Shown: positions 48,251-58,988 of the stretch, one piece after another
Position numbering within the stretch: position 1 is the stretch's first letter
Layout of the letters: each line of letters starts with the position of its first letter
Assembly (NCBI GenBank): GCA_021464415.1
Contig: JAKCWG010000823.1
Coordinates: 1 to 64,000, forward strand
Reading direction: 5' to 3'
From: Lonicera japonica
Lineage: Eukaryota; Streptophyta; Magnoliopsida; Dipsacales; Caprifoliaceae
Length of the DNA stretch: 64,000 nt
Made by a program: the position numbers and the translations under genes
Notes under the pieces: generated by a model
The model's database searches: none
Told to the model about the DNA's origin: nothing
The model's input: the letters and a program-made list of their open reading frames with translations, nothing else

Positions 48251-51200
48251 TTTAAAGGCAACCCGAGGCGACAAGGGCTCGGGTATAACCAAGGAAAAAC
48301 AATAAAAAAGAACACCCATCCAAGAAAGAATTGCTCACAGATAAACATGATCACCTTCAACTGGAACACAGTTTCGCAAGTCAATGAAAGGTCGCCTCCA
48401 ACTCTAGTTGAAACACCTGAAGGGGCAAGTGATCCAGTCGCGACATGGGTCCAACAATTGACCCGTTCTGGGAGAGTGTACCAACCGCCAAATACCAAGC
48501 AACCTATTGATGTCGCTCTTCCCAACGAACCTGCAAAAGACCCGGAAGAAGGGCGTGTTGTTGAACAGTTAAAGAAAACACAAGCCCAAATTTCAATCTG
48601 GGGACTCCTGGTAGCATCCAAGCCACATCGTATGGCACTAATGAGAATGTTAGATGAATCGGTTGTTCCTTTTGAAGCCACCCCAAATGAGTTAACAGCG
48701 ATGATCGCTTCAATGGGGATACAAAAACAAGTTCTTGGGTTTTCTGATGAAGATTTATCACCACTGGGTCGGGATCATAACCAAGCTCTACATATCACCG
48801 TTGTTGCTTATGGAATGTCTATACCGTATGTGCTTGTGAATAACGGTTCTACAATTAACGTATGCCCGTTGAAAACTGCTGTTCGTTTGGGTATTGATTT
48901 AACTGCCATGGAAGAATCACCAGTCACAGTACGAGCATACGATAATACCAAGAGGGAGGTATTAGGTTCCGTCATGCTGAGTATGCAAATAGGACCGGCT
49001 TCATTCACCACTGAGTTTCAAGTCATAGATATCCCTTCGAGCTTTAATTTGTTGTTGGGACGAGTTTGGTTGCATGAGGTTGGCGCACTGCCTTCTTCCC
49101 TTCATCAAAAAATGAAAATACCCTTCAACGGGGATATCATCATCATCAAGGGAGATCCTGAAAGGACAATAGTCCCAAAAAACTCGCCAGTATTGGGAAT
49201 CGGAAGCCAAGATGTCCAACTCGGGGGATTTTCGTATGAGCCAAAGGTGCAAACTCTTACCACACAGACTGTGAATTATCTGCCCCCTGATGATATGTCG
49301 ACCATGAATACGCAAGTAATAAAGATGATGAGGAAAATGGAATTTTTACCGGGGATTGGTTTGGGAAAATATCAAGCCGGCATTGCCCAAATGATCGAAC
49401 CATTCCAACAACCGAGTCCTCTTGCCGGGTTGGGATATGTGGGAGATGTTAGCCGAATGAAAAGTGCCGTATCTGCCGATAGTTCGTTAAACGGATGGTT
49501 CATAAAAGAGGGTGAAGACTTTCCTTACTGCGGGTTTCAGGAACCATGGGTAAATGAAGAAGGGAAAAGACAACCGGGATTAGAAATTTTCTATGAAGAA
49601 GACTTATATATCAGTGAAGGATTTACTCACACCTTCTCATCTCGGTTAAAGATTACCCGGCCACCTGTCGAGCCACTGGAAGAGGAAGATATGCTGGGTA
49701 ATATGTTTGAGGTCATGGCAATTGAGGAAGATTACCTTGGGGATCCTGTGCATCTTATACGCCCTATCGAAAGAAAAAATGAGCAGAGAGAGAGAGATAT
49801 TGATAGAAATGTACGAAATTTAGAATGTATGCTATCTGTGCAAAGTGATGTTTCTATCAATAAAACTGCCAATCTTTTCCCTTACTTTGATTCTTGTGAT
49901 GTTGAAATTATGAATGAAAATTTGAATGATGAGCAGCGAATACAACCCATTGAAGGAGACACGGCCACAATAAATTTGGGAACAACCGATGATATAAAAG
50001 AAATAAAAATTGGGGCCGAATTAAGCCATGATGAAAAAACAGACTTAGAAAATTTGTTGAAAGAGTTTGTTAATGTTTTCGCTTGGTCATATGCTGATAT
50101 GCCGGGTTTAGATGCCATTATTGTGATGCATGAAATACACACTAAACCCGAATGCAAACCTGTCAAGCAAAAGTTAAGAAAACTAGTACCTGAATGGTCG
50201 CTCAAAGTTAAAGAAGAAGTCACAAAGCAATTGGATGTCGGATTCATACGGGTTGTTGAATACCCTACTTGGTTGGCCAACATGGTGCCGGTGCCAAAAG
50301 CCAATGGCAAAGTACGGGTTTGTGTTGATTATCGCAATTTAAATGCTGCATGTCCAAAAGATGATTTTCCACTGCCAAACATTGATCTCATTGTCGACAA
50401 CACTGCAAATCATGCTTTAAAATCATTCGTCGATGGATTTGCCGGGTATAATCAGATCAAAATGCATCCTGATCATCAGGAAAAGACAGCCTTTATCACA
50501 CCATGGGGTACTTATTGTTACACTGTCATGCCATTTGGATTGAAAAATGCCGGGGCCACATATCAGAGAGCCACAACTACTCTATTTCATGATCTGATTC
50601 ATAAGGAAGTAGAAGTGTATGTCGACGACATGATCATCAAATCATTGGACCGGGCAAGTCATGTGGAAACTCTTCGTATTTTCTTTGAACGGCTTATGCA
50701 ATTTCAGATGCGTTTGAATCCTCAGAAATGTGTATTCGGGGTCACCAAAGGCAAGATGCTGGGGTATATAGTCAGCAGAAAGGGAATCGAGGTTGATCCG
50801 GCAAAAGTTAAGGCTATTCAAGAAATGCCAGTTCCTAAAACTGAAAGGGAAATTCGGGGTTTCCTCGGGAGGTTACAGTTCATCAGCAGATTTATTTCAC
50901 AATTGACTCGAACATGTGAACCAATTTTTAAGCTACTCCAAAAGAGTTCGGATGGGCAGTGGAATGAGCAATGCCAGGAAGCGTTCAATAAGATCAAGCA
51001 ATATTTGTCTAATCCGCCACTCTTAGCACCTCCCCAAGTAGGCATTCCATTGATACTATACATGTCAGTCAATGACTCCTCAGTTGGAGCAATGTTGGCA
51101 CAGCATTTGTTGAAAACAAGAACTGAGCAGGCAATATATTACCTCAGTAAAAAGCTTTCTCTGGGAGAACAAAATTATACAGCTTTAGAGAAATCATGCG

Positions 51201-53231
51201 CTGCGTTAGTTTGGGCTACCCAGAAGTTGCGACATTATATGTTGGTATTTTCCGTGATCTTGATCTCTCGTCTAGATCCCTTGCGGTACTTGTTCGAAAA
51301 GCCGATGTTGACTAATCGAATGGCTAAATGGATGTTCCTGCTTTCAGAATTCGACATTTCTTATGTCACTCAAAAAGCCGTCAAAGGGCAAGTCATAGCA
51401 GATCACTTAGCAGGCAATCCAATCATTGATGCCGAGCTACAGGATTTCGAATTTCCCGATGAAAGTATCATGGAGATTACCAAAGACGATGAATGGAAAA
51501 TGTATTTTGATGGGGCTTGTAATCGGAATGGGAATGGAATTGGGATCCTGTTAATTTCGCCAGACCAGACACATGCACCTATGTCTTTTCGATTAGAATT
51601 TCCCTGTACCAACAATATCGCGGAATACGAAGCTTGTATTGTCGGGTTAGAAATTGCTTTGCAGAAAGGGGTTCGTAAAATTCAAGTGTTTGGGGATTCC
51701 GCTCTCATTATTCATCAGATCTTGAAAAAATGGAAGATCAAAGAGGAAAAACTTGTGCCCTTCTTAACCCAACTCGAAGAAACTTCTGAGAAATTTGAGT
51801 GCATTGAATTCTTCTACATCCCAAGAACACAGAACAATTTTGCTGATGCCTTAGCTACTCTGGCCTCGATGATTGAAATTCCGGGGGAGAAAGAAGAAAT
51901 TCAGATTCAGATTCAAAGGCGAATAAATCCGGTATTTTGCCTATCACTCGATGTTGAACGTGGAAATAAGATCGATCAGAAGGTTTGGTACTACGATATC
52001 TGGAAATTACTCAAGCATAATGAATACCCATCACATGCTGACAAAACCACTCGGGTCACGCTTCGCCGCCTCGCATCCCGGTTTATCATTTGTGCCGGAA
52101 AACTATACCGAAGAAATGATGACGGTATACACCTTCAATGCCTCGATGAAGAAAAGTCCCGAGCAATGATGGAACAAATCCACAGTGGAGAGTGTGGCCC
52201 ACATATGAGCGGTCATACATTGGCACGAAAGATAGTTCGTCAAGGGTATTACTGGTTAACGATGCAAAAAGATTGTTTTGAATACGTCAAAGGGTGTCAC
52301 CAATGTCAAATATACGCCAAGGCACAGAAGCTCCCTCCAAAAGAATTATACCCTATGACATCTCCTTGGCCGTTTTCAATCTGGGGTATTGACATAATCG
52401 GTAAGATCTCGCCAAAAGGAAGTAATGGGCATGAATACATCCTAGTAGCTATCGACTATTTCACCAAATAGGTTGAGGCCGAGTCTTACAAGGATTTGAA
52501 TGCCCGAAAGGTGGCACGATTCATCCGACACAACATCATATGCCGATACGGGGTATCGCATGAGATAATATCCGATAATGGTACGCATTTTGAAGGCACA
52601 GCCAACGAAATCATGGAAGAATATGGAATCAAACGCCACAAATCCTCACCATACCGCCCACAAACTAATGGGGCCGTGGAGGCTGCTAATAAGAATTTGA
52701 AGAATATCATTAGCAAAATGGTTAAATCCGGTAGAGATTGGCCCGAAAAGCTCCCGTACGCACTTTGGGGATATCGAACTACTGAGAGGGTTTCTACGGG
52801 ATCAACGCCTTTTTCACTTACATATGGCATGGAAGCGGTTTTACCAGTGGAAATGGAAATACCTTCTTTACGGGTTATCCTGGAAAATCAAGTTACTGAG
52901 AGTAATTGGGTAAAGGCTCGGTATGAAGAGTTGGCAATGATTGATGAAAACCGATTGAGGGCTTCATATCAACATCAAGGGTATCAAAAACGTGTTGCCA
53001 AAGCCTTTAATAAAAAAAATCCGAGACAGAAGCATCATACTTGGAGACTTAGTCCTCAAAGAAATTCGTGAACCAGCCCGAGACCCAAGAGGAAAATTCT
53101 CGCCAAAGTGGACAGGCCCTTATATTGTTACTAAAATCCTATCCGGGGGTGCCGTTCTCCTTACCGACATTGATGGCCAAGAGTTAAACTTACCAGTCAA
53201 CCTCGACCGATTGAAGAAATACTATCAGTAA
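48251..53231 (+). pseudogene. pol of element A (protease, RT, two RNases H, integrase) with lesions
   Basis: The frame is the same as gag. Protease: YVLVNNGSTINVCPL near 48830 has Asn (48839-48841) where the catalytic Asp is expected. A second G-patch-like motif (FLPGIGLGKYQAGI) is near 49350. Reverse transcriptase spans about 50040-50780, with VCVDYRNLNAACPKDDFPLP and YVDD at 50618-50629. The Ty3-type RNase H lies at about 51050-51400. The archaeal-type RNase H lies at about 51490-51860 (MYFDGACN, NIAEYEACIVGLEIA, VFGDSALII, NNFADALA). Integrase: zinc-binding domain at about 52170-52320 and core with GIDIIG, SDNGTHFEG and QTNGAVEAANK. TAG at 52469-52471 replaces the Trp of the DYFTKW-type motif. 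An extra base in the A-run at about 53012-53020 shifts the frame; the C-terminus with WTGPYIV continues to 53231. Confidence 0.88.
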
Positions 53232-53510
53232 AAAATTGTATCCATGAACTACGAAGACCTGAGCCCCGAAAAAAAAAAAAAAAAAAAAAAAACGGGGAAA
53301 CGTAGGCAACCTGAATATCAGGCCCGGTCTATTCATTGTAATAATATTCATTCATTTGGATGCAAGAAGAAAGGCAGAAAGAGATTTTCCATACATCAAA
53401 AAGTTCTTTCGTACAAGATAACCTACATCAGTTCTTACATACTTTCCCTATATATTTTACCTACCTAATCCCAGAAAACTTTCATAAAGAAGCTGCCTAC
53501 CACACCTAAC
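53232..53510. other. Spacer after pol with an A24 run
   Basis: An A-run (53269-53292) followed by CGGGGAAACG follows the pol stop. The rest is non-coding and lies just beyond the 3' end of the antisense gene. Confidence 0.6.
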
Positions 53511-54746
53511 CTAACCGTCATCAGCAGAATATAAGATCCTCTCTCGATCCATGGTCTGATATGAAGCAAGCACTGTCTCATCAGTCACCGGCGAATCTGC
53601 AAACCGAAACCACCTCATCATCATAGGCTCATGCTCAGTGGTCTGTCGAACTCGACGCCAAATATGCAGCACAATATCAGAACGGGTCACCTGGGTCATG
53701 CCAACCTCTCCTCCATGAAATCGCCGAACAAAGCGGGTAGACCAAAGACCTCGTAGGGTCGTCTCTAGTCTCGGGGTAATAGGAAGAGCGATCGAAGAAA
53801 AGTCTCTCAGCGGAAGGGGTATACTCAGGGGAACACCGAACTGCCTCGTCAGCCGTCCGGGGATGTAGAATGATGTCTCTCTCAAACCACGAAACCGAAG
53901 GTAGTTCTGCCCACCCATACTCATGATCATGGTCCTCATACGCCACCATGGAACCTCCCAACGAATCGAAGAAGAGGACTCAGAAAAACGAACAACCCAA
54001 TCATATGATGACAGACGATGAATCTGGGCGTAATCAGGACGCTGGAAGAAGTGCCGAGAATCCCAGGGAAGCCGAGTCTCCAGATACCGAAACCTCTCAG
54101 TAACCCACATGTACAGTAGATATGGGCTACCTCGAAAATGACTAAGTCGAGACTGAACCACGGCATCCAAACCATTCAGTGTCTCCGCCAGTAAGATGGG
54201 AGTCACCAAATGGCCGCGTCTAGCCTCAGATACAACTCGGATAATCAGAGGGTCTACCAGAATAGCATCATCGGTAACCAAGAGCATCTGAGAAAAAGCA
54301 AAAATCATACAAGCAGAAGTCCGACCTGAATAATAAGCCGGGTCGTCGCCATGATGAAGGAAAAAATCTGCCAAGTGACGCAGATGGAGTTGACCGTCGA
54401 CTATCATAGGCCGGCACTCACTCTCCCGCAGACCCAGAAACTCCGCCAGCATAACACGAGGACTCCTAGCATCTCGCAAGGAAGCCAGTGGCCATGAAAC
54501 ATCCTGCCGCATCAGTAGTGTGAACTCCTCAATCGTCGGACACAACTCGTCCAAACCGATGCGGAAACAGTGGTCCTCAGGATCCCAGAACTCAGCAATA
54601 CCAAGCAAAAAAGAAAAGTTGATGTCATGAGAACACCAGCGATGGAGGTGGCTCAGATCGCCCCAGTTGAGACCACAGTCGGCCTCAGCCAAGGACACGA
54701 AATCAGACAAAAGGGAGAAAGAAGCGTGGGTATGAAAGGTAGACAT
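53511..54746 (-). CDS. Antisense 411-aa PMD/DUF7745-like protein of element A
   Basis: A single exon of 411 codons, uninterrupted, antisense to gag-pol. The N-terminal third has a short tract with 'LLGIAEFWDPEDHCFRIG' and then 'LCPTIEEFTLLM', the pattern of plant proteins related to the mobile-domain (PMD/aminotransferase-like) superfamily and annotated as DUF7745. The C-terminal half is Arg/Trp-rich ('WEVPWWRMRTMIMSM'). There is no signal peptide or membrane segment. The start is 73 bp downstream of a minus-strand TATAAATA, itself next to a CCGTACGG cluster. Family membership is by motif resemblance. Biochemical function is unknown; cellular PMD proteins (MAIN, MAIL1) act in silencing and genome stability. 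Confidence 0.65.
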   Translation of the reverse strand: MSTFHTHASFSLLSDFVSLAEADCGLNWGDLSHLHRWCSHDINFSFLLGIAEFWDPEDHCFRIGLDELCPTIEEFTLLMRQDVSWPLASLRDARSPRVMLAEFLGLRESECRPMIVDGQLHLRHLADFFLHHGDDPAYYSGRTSACMIFAFSQMLLVTDDAILVDPLIIRVVSEARRGHLVTPILLAETLNGLDAVVQSRLSHFRGSPYLLYMWVTERFRYLETRLPWDSRHFFQRPDYAQIHRLSSYDWVVRFSESSSSIRWEVPWWRMRTMIMSMGGQNYLRFRGLRETSFYIPGRLTRQFGVPLSIPLPLRDFSSIALPITPRLETTLRGLWSTRFVRRFHGGEVGMTQVTRSDIVLHIWRRVRQTTEHEPMMMRWFRFADSPVTDETVLASYQTMDRERILYSADDG

Positions 54747-54818
54747 GGTAATAAAGAAAGAAGAAGCTATAGGGTGAATAGTGACTTTGATGATGGAAAA
54801 AAGGACAAATTCGCGCTC

Positions 54819-54826
54819 TATTTATA
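54819..54826 (-). promoter_or_regulatory. TATA box of the 411-aa antisense gene
   Basis: On the minus strand 'gctataaatagagcgc' shares GCTATAAATAG with the LTR promoter. It is 73 bp upstream of the start codon at 54746. Confidence 0.7.
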
Positions 54827-54837
54827 GCATAACTGCA

Positions 54838-54950
54838 CATGCCAACCGCACGGTTGGGCCCCAACCGTACGGCTGGCTGGCCAACCGTGCGGCTGGCTCC
54901 CAACCGTACGGCTACCCCATGCGGGTGGGGCGTGCGGTTGGCTCTCCCCC
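54838..54950 (-). promoter_or_regulatory. CCGTACGG cluster upstream of the 411-aa antisense gene
   Basis: CCGTACGG occurs at 54865 and 54904, with near relatives (CCAACCGCACGGTTGG, CCAACCGTGCGGCTGG). It sits directly upstream of the minus-strand TATA box, like the cluster in the LTR. This suggests a duplicated U3 module. Confidence 0.6.
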
Positions 54951-55426
54951 TTTGGTTAAAATCTTCCATTTTTCAAATCTTCTTTACAATACATCATGAC
55001 ACGAATATTGCCAGACTTTGTTCAGGAAGAACGATCCATCATAGCATGCATATAGATTTGATAATTACTTGCCAACATATGTACTTAACCATTTTTTGCA
55101 ATTTAACTTGATTACACTTAATCGCATTCTTTCAACGCATAATCAAATAAGTAATAACTTCGCCACCACATAATCATTTTTCAATTGCACTCACAAATAA
55201 CATTTACATCACGTCACACACAAACATATTTTCAAAATAAACATAAATATTTTATTCATAAATTAAAACCGAACACATCGATAAACCAACATTTTTCTTA
55301 ACAAATAAACATATTTAAATTAACCACTAAATTAAAATAAGTTTTTCCTAAAAATAAAATACGCCTAAGTTAACTACCTAAATTAAAATAGTTTTTTCTA
55401 AACCAAACGCCGAGCCGTCAGAACCA
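54951..55426. other. AT-rich spacer between the two antisense genes
   Basis: No coding sequence. It is AT-rich in contrast to the GC-rich genes on either side and probably includes the 3' UTR of the PMD gene. Confidence 0.5.
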
Positions 55427-58400
55427 TCAACGCTGAGGAGAAGGAGGAGGATCCATCGTCCGCGGGCGCTTCGCCTCTGTCTCTCCAGCACCCTCCGCTG
55501 GACTCTCTGAAACCGTGCGACCTGCGCCCTGATGAGAAGAAGCAAGCCGGGAGGTGCGCCTCGACTGCTGAACCGACTGAGAAGGAACCGCCGATCGGGA
55601 CCGCGAACGTGACGGATGGTAGGTAGCAGTCGTATCGCCCGCCAAGCGTCTGCTGTACCGCCCCATGTACTCCACCGGGAAAGGAGCCGCAAACGTCAGC
55701 AGTCTGTACATGTTGAAGTAGCTCCTCAGTAACTCAGCTACCTCGCGAAGAAGGAATGAGCCCCTCTGTCAAAACCAAATTACCAATCAGTAACATTCAT
55801 AAATCAACACATATGCTTAACTGTTTAAAAGAAACCTTACCTCCTCGCCCGAGACGTGTGCTAAGACCCCCATCCGCTCATCGCCCTCAGGTATGTCAGG
55901 GATCCGGTATTGCTTGGGTAGACCGAAATCCAAGTAAGGGATATCCCGAGGGTACTCCGGGATCGAGTACGACGCCAACGCCCCACCCTCCGGAGCCTGT
56001 GACGGACCAGCTCCGCCAGCGCCACCTACCGGGGGTATGTCCTCCCCGGTGTCCTCTCCCGTCTCCAACTCGGGCGCCACCGCCTTCCCCTTCCCTTTGT
56101 CGCCACCCTCACCCACCGGCGTCTGGCCTATGCCTGCTTCCGCCCCTAACTGCACTTCCCTCTCTCCTAGCTCCCGGAAGACGATCCCACGGGCCGCACC
56201 TGATGATGGGGTCGACAGAGAGTACGGCCTCAATCCCACCGACCCGGCACCTGGCGACCCGACAGGCGTGCGCAGCAACGGCGAGAAGGACACATGATGA
56301 ACCCAATCCATGTCGCCCGACCCATACACGGGTGATGATCCCGACATCGACCCACGACCCCCGGGTGTCTGCGCCGACTCCAGCATCTGCCGTATATCCT
56401 CCGACGACAACTGCGGTGTCCTCCCCATGGCCGGTGAGATAGGTGGCCTAGACACGGGACTCCGCCCTCCGACCGGACTCCTCCCACCCCTACTCGCCCT
56501 ACCTCGTCCAGGCGAAACCGCAGCAGCCAGCTCCTCCCCTACTCCCCCGCCGGGCCCTACTGGGGGCGCCCCACCGTTGCCCCCTCCCAACGGAACCTCC
56601 TCCGAACCCTCGTCATCCTCCTCCTCCACCTGCGGCGGCTCCACGTCCCTCTCCCCATGCGGATCCTCATCATATGAATCCGCAATCCCCTTGGCCCTCC
56701 GGTTCGGCGCCGGTGCAGGCTGCTGTGGGACCCGTTGCGAGATGTACAACTGCCCCCGGATATACATCGTGTCTCCCCCGAGGGCCGCATACCTCGCATA
56801 TATCACCCTGCCTCGCACCCCCTTCATCTCCCTCATCAGGTACCGGTGAGCAAACATCCCGTACTCCCCCTCCACCAACAGACCCTCCATCGGTACGCCT
56901 CCCAGGAACAGAGCTCTCTCCTCCGCAGTCAGCATGATCGGCCGCCTCATCGCCACTGGGGGCCATGCCGGAACCCGGAATCCCAACCCAGGAGTATGCT
57001 GCCGCACCACGCGCTCCCCCAGGTAGAACGTAGCGCCATACTCATGCACGAATAAACGCCTCGAACGTGCCGCAACCAACGCATCTGCATACCCCCACTG
57101 CTGCGTCACGTATGCCGGCCATGGGCTCCACTGAACCTGCCACGTCAAACATACACCAACCATAACTTAACTGTTCTTTTTAAATTTCATTAATTTCATT
57201 TCATACCTGGTCAAGCTGTAGCCCAGAAACGTCGCCTGCACTGACGTCCGGGGTCAGATATCGATACACCCCAACTATGTTCCCGCTGTAGTATCGTCGG
57301 AAAAGCGGGAACTCATCTGCGAAAGTCGGATGCAGGTGGATCTGACCAATACCCTGGTGGGTATGCGCAATAAACCACATCTGTCACAAATTACCACAAT
57401 TAATAAAACCGTCGGTTTTTATATAATAATCACATTCTTTCCTCGTAAAAAGATAAATGAATTTTTAAATAACTTACCTCCCAAAGCGTGACCAACCCGC
57501 GGTGGTTCAGCTCCATGTGACGGCACACTAGGTCCATCGACTCATACAGCACCGCCAGTACGTATCCTCCCCAGGCAAAAGTGTACAGCTGGTCGAAGAA
57601 CCGCAGATAAGGCAGCCACCACAACCGTAGGTTGTCGCCGCCCCGCGCATAGAAGAAATCATGCAGCACGAGCAGCAGAAAGCATCGGGATAGCTGCCGC
57701 ACCTCCTGGCGTGTCATCGGACCATCGCCAAACCTCCCACTCTCGGCCTCGATATGCTGCACCATCGCCGTGTGAGATATCCCATCCGCCACAATCCTGC
57801 TAGGCCTCCATCCTAGTGCCGCTCCCATACCATCTAGAGTAATGCGTACGCGGGGGTTAGGCACCAGAGCCTCCCCCCCAAATGGCAGCCCCGTCAACAC
57901 GAACACGTCCTCGGGGGTCAACGTCATCTCTCCCCAACTCCAATGGAACGTGTGTGTAGTATCCCACCATCTCTCCCCCAACACCGTCGGCAGGCTCACT
58001 GATCTCTGGAACTCTCCACCCGGAAGCACCTCGATAAACCTCCCAAATGGGGTCGCACTCAGATATGCTCTCACCAGCGGCGGTAGCTGATCCCGAAGCT
58101 CAGGCGCAGCGCGCGTGATGCCACGACAACGCCCGATCCTCTGTTACATCACGGATTTTAATAAGGCTCACTAACAAACATTTTTCAAAAATAAATTATG
58201 TTGAGCATATCTATTATGGCAAGTAATTATTAAATCTACCACATTTCATGCATATCTCTTCATTGCATTCTTTCAAAAATCACATAATTTGAAATACTAA
58301 TATTAGAGCATACCCTAGTCCGGCGGCGGATCTCGTGTGCCGCAGGCTCCATCAACAGCCACTCTCGCCCCTCTCCCGACGAGATTAAGGGCACGTCCCG

Positions 58401-58619
58401 GTACATCGCCCGCTGTAGCGATCCGTCTGCCCCCAGTGGCCCCTCCCAGGCCACACCCTCCCAGTCGTCATGATGTGACGCGCAGATCAGGCGCCCATCC
58501 ATCATCGCGGTGATCGACTCCACCTCGTCCCCCGGGAGTAGCTCCGGCACCTCCCCTCCCTCTGGTGGGCCTCCCATCATCATATACACGAAGATCGAAA
58601 GTAGTCTCGCAAATGCCAT
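55427..58619 (-). CDS. Five-exon antisense plant mobile domain (PMD)-like gene of element A, intact frame
   Basis: Exons on the minus strand: 58619-58314, 58140-57478, 57380-57207, 57136-55841 and 55765-55427. All four introns (173, 97, 70 and 75 bp) are GT-AG and phase 0. The joined frame has 925 codons and no internal stop. Exon 2 carries the PMD core: a 'RWWDTTHTFHW' stretch, then GEMTLTPEDVFVLTGLPFGG, then a helical region with 'LLVLHDFFYARGGDNLRLWW' and 'GYVLAVLYESMDL'. Exon 3 (58 codons) and the start of exon 4 continue the domain. The rest is Gly/Pro/Ser/acid-rich and probably disordered, and exon 5 ends Arg/Ser-rich with 'AKRPRTMDPPPSPQR'. PMD proteins such as MAIL1/MAIN act in silencing, and PMD sequences are known inside plant retrotransposons. 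It is GC- and CpG-rich, unlike its surroundings. The function in this element is unknown. Confidence 0.82.
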
Positions 58620-58729
58620 CGCTCACACTCGTCTCAAATACTCACTAAATGTTTTTGAAAAATCAGATATTTATATGCTAGAGAGAAAGATCGCAAGAAG
58701 AAGTGACGAACATGCTTTGAACAGGCCAC

Positions 58730-58737
58730 TATTTATA
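58730..58737 (-). promoter_or_regulatory. TATA box of the five-exon PMD gene
   Basis: The minus strand reads 'ttttctataaatagtggcc', with TATAAATAG as in the LTR. It lies about 111 bp upstream of the start codon at 58619. Confidence 0.7.
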
Positions 58738-58744
58738 GAAAATA

Positions 58745-58920
58745 GGGGCCAGCCGCAGGCTAGCCAACCGTACGGCTAGCCCCCAACCGTGCGGTTGGCT
58801 GCCAGCCGTACGGCTGGGGGGTCAAACCCTGCGGCTACCTCGTGCGGCTAGCCCGTGCGGCTACCACCAACCGCACGCCCTAGCCGCACACCCTGCGGCT
58901 ACCCCGTGCGACTACCCTCA
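58745..58920 (-). promoter_or_regulatory. CCGTACGG cluster upstream of the PMD gene
   Basis: CCGTACGG occurs at 58768 and 58806 (the latter in CCAGCCGTACGGCTGG), with many 'agccgcacgccc' and 'tgcggctacc' words. It begins about 8 bp upstream of the TATA box. Composition and words match the LTR U3 cluster. Confidence 0.62.
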
Positions 58921-58935
58921 ATTTTGACCAGTTTG

Positions 58936-58976
<41 letters not shown>

Positions 58977-58988
58977 GGGTGGGGACAG
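58936..58988 (+). other. A38 run followed by a G-rich purine tract
   Basis: Thirty-eight A residues (58936-58973) run into GGGGGGTGGGGACAGA. The whole resembles a polypurine tract. It marks the boundary between the PMD promoter region and the 3' untranslated region. It may be an internal plus-strand primer site or simple slippage. Confidence 0.4.

Noticed and set aside
55756..57055. Several long plus-strand frames opposite the PMD gene (for example 228 and 179 codons)
   Set aside because: They are proline-rich shadows of the GC-rich antisense exon 4, with no recognisable domain.
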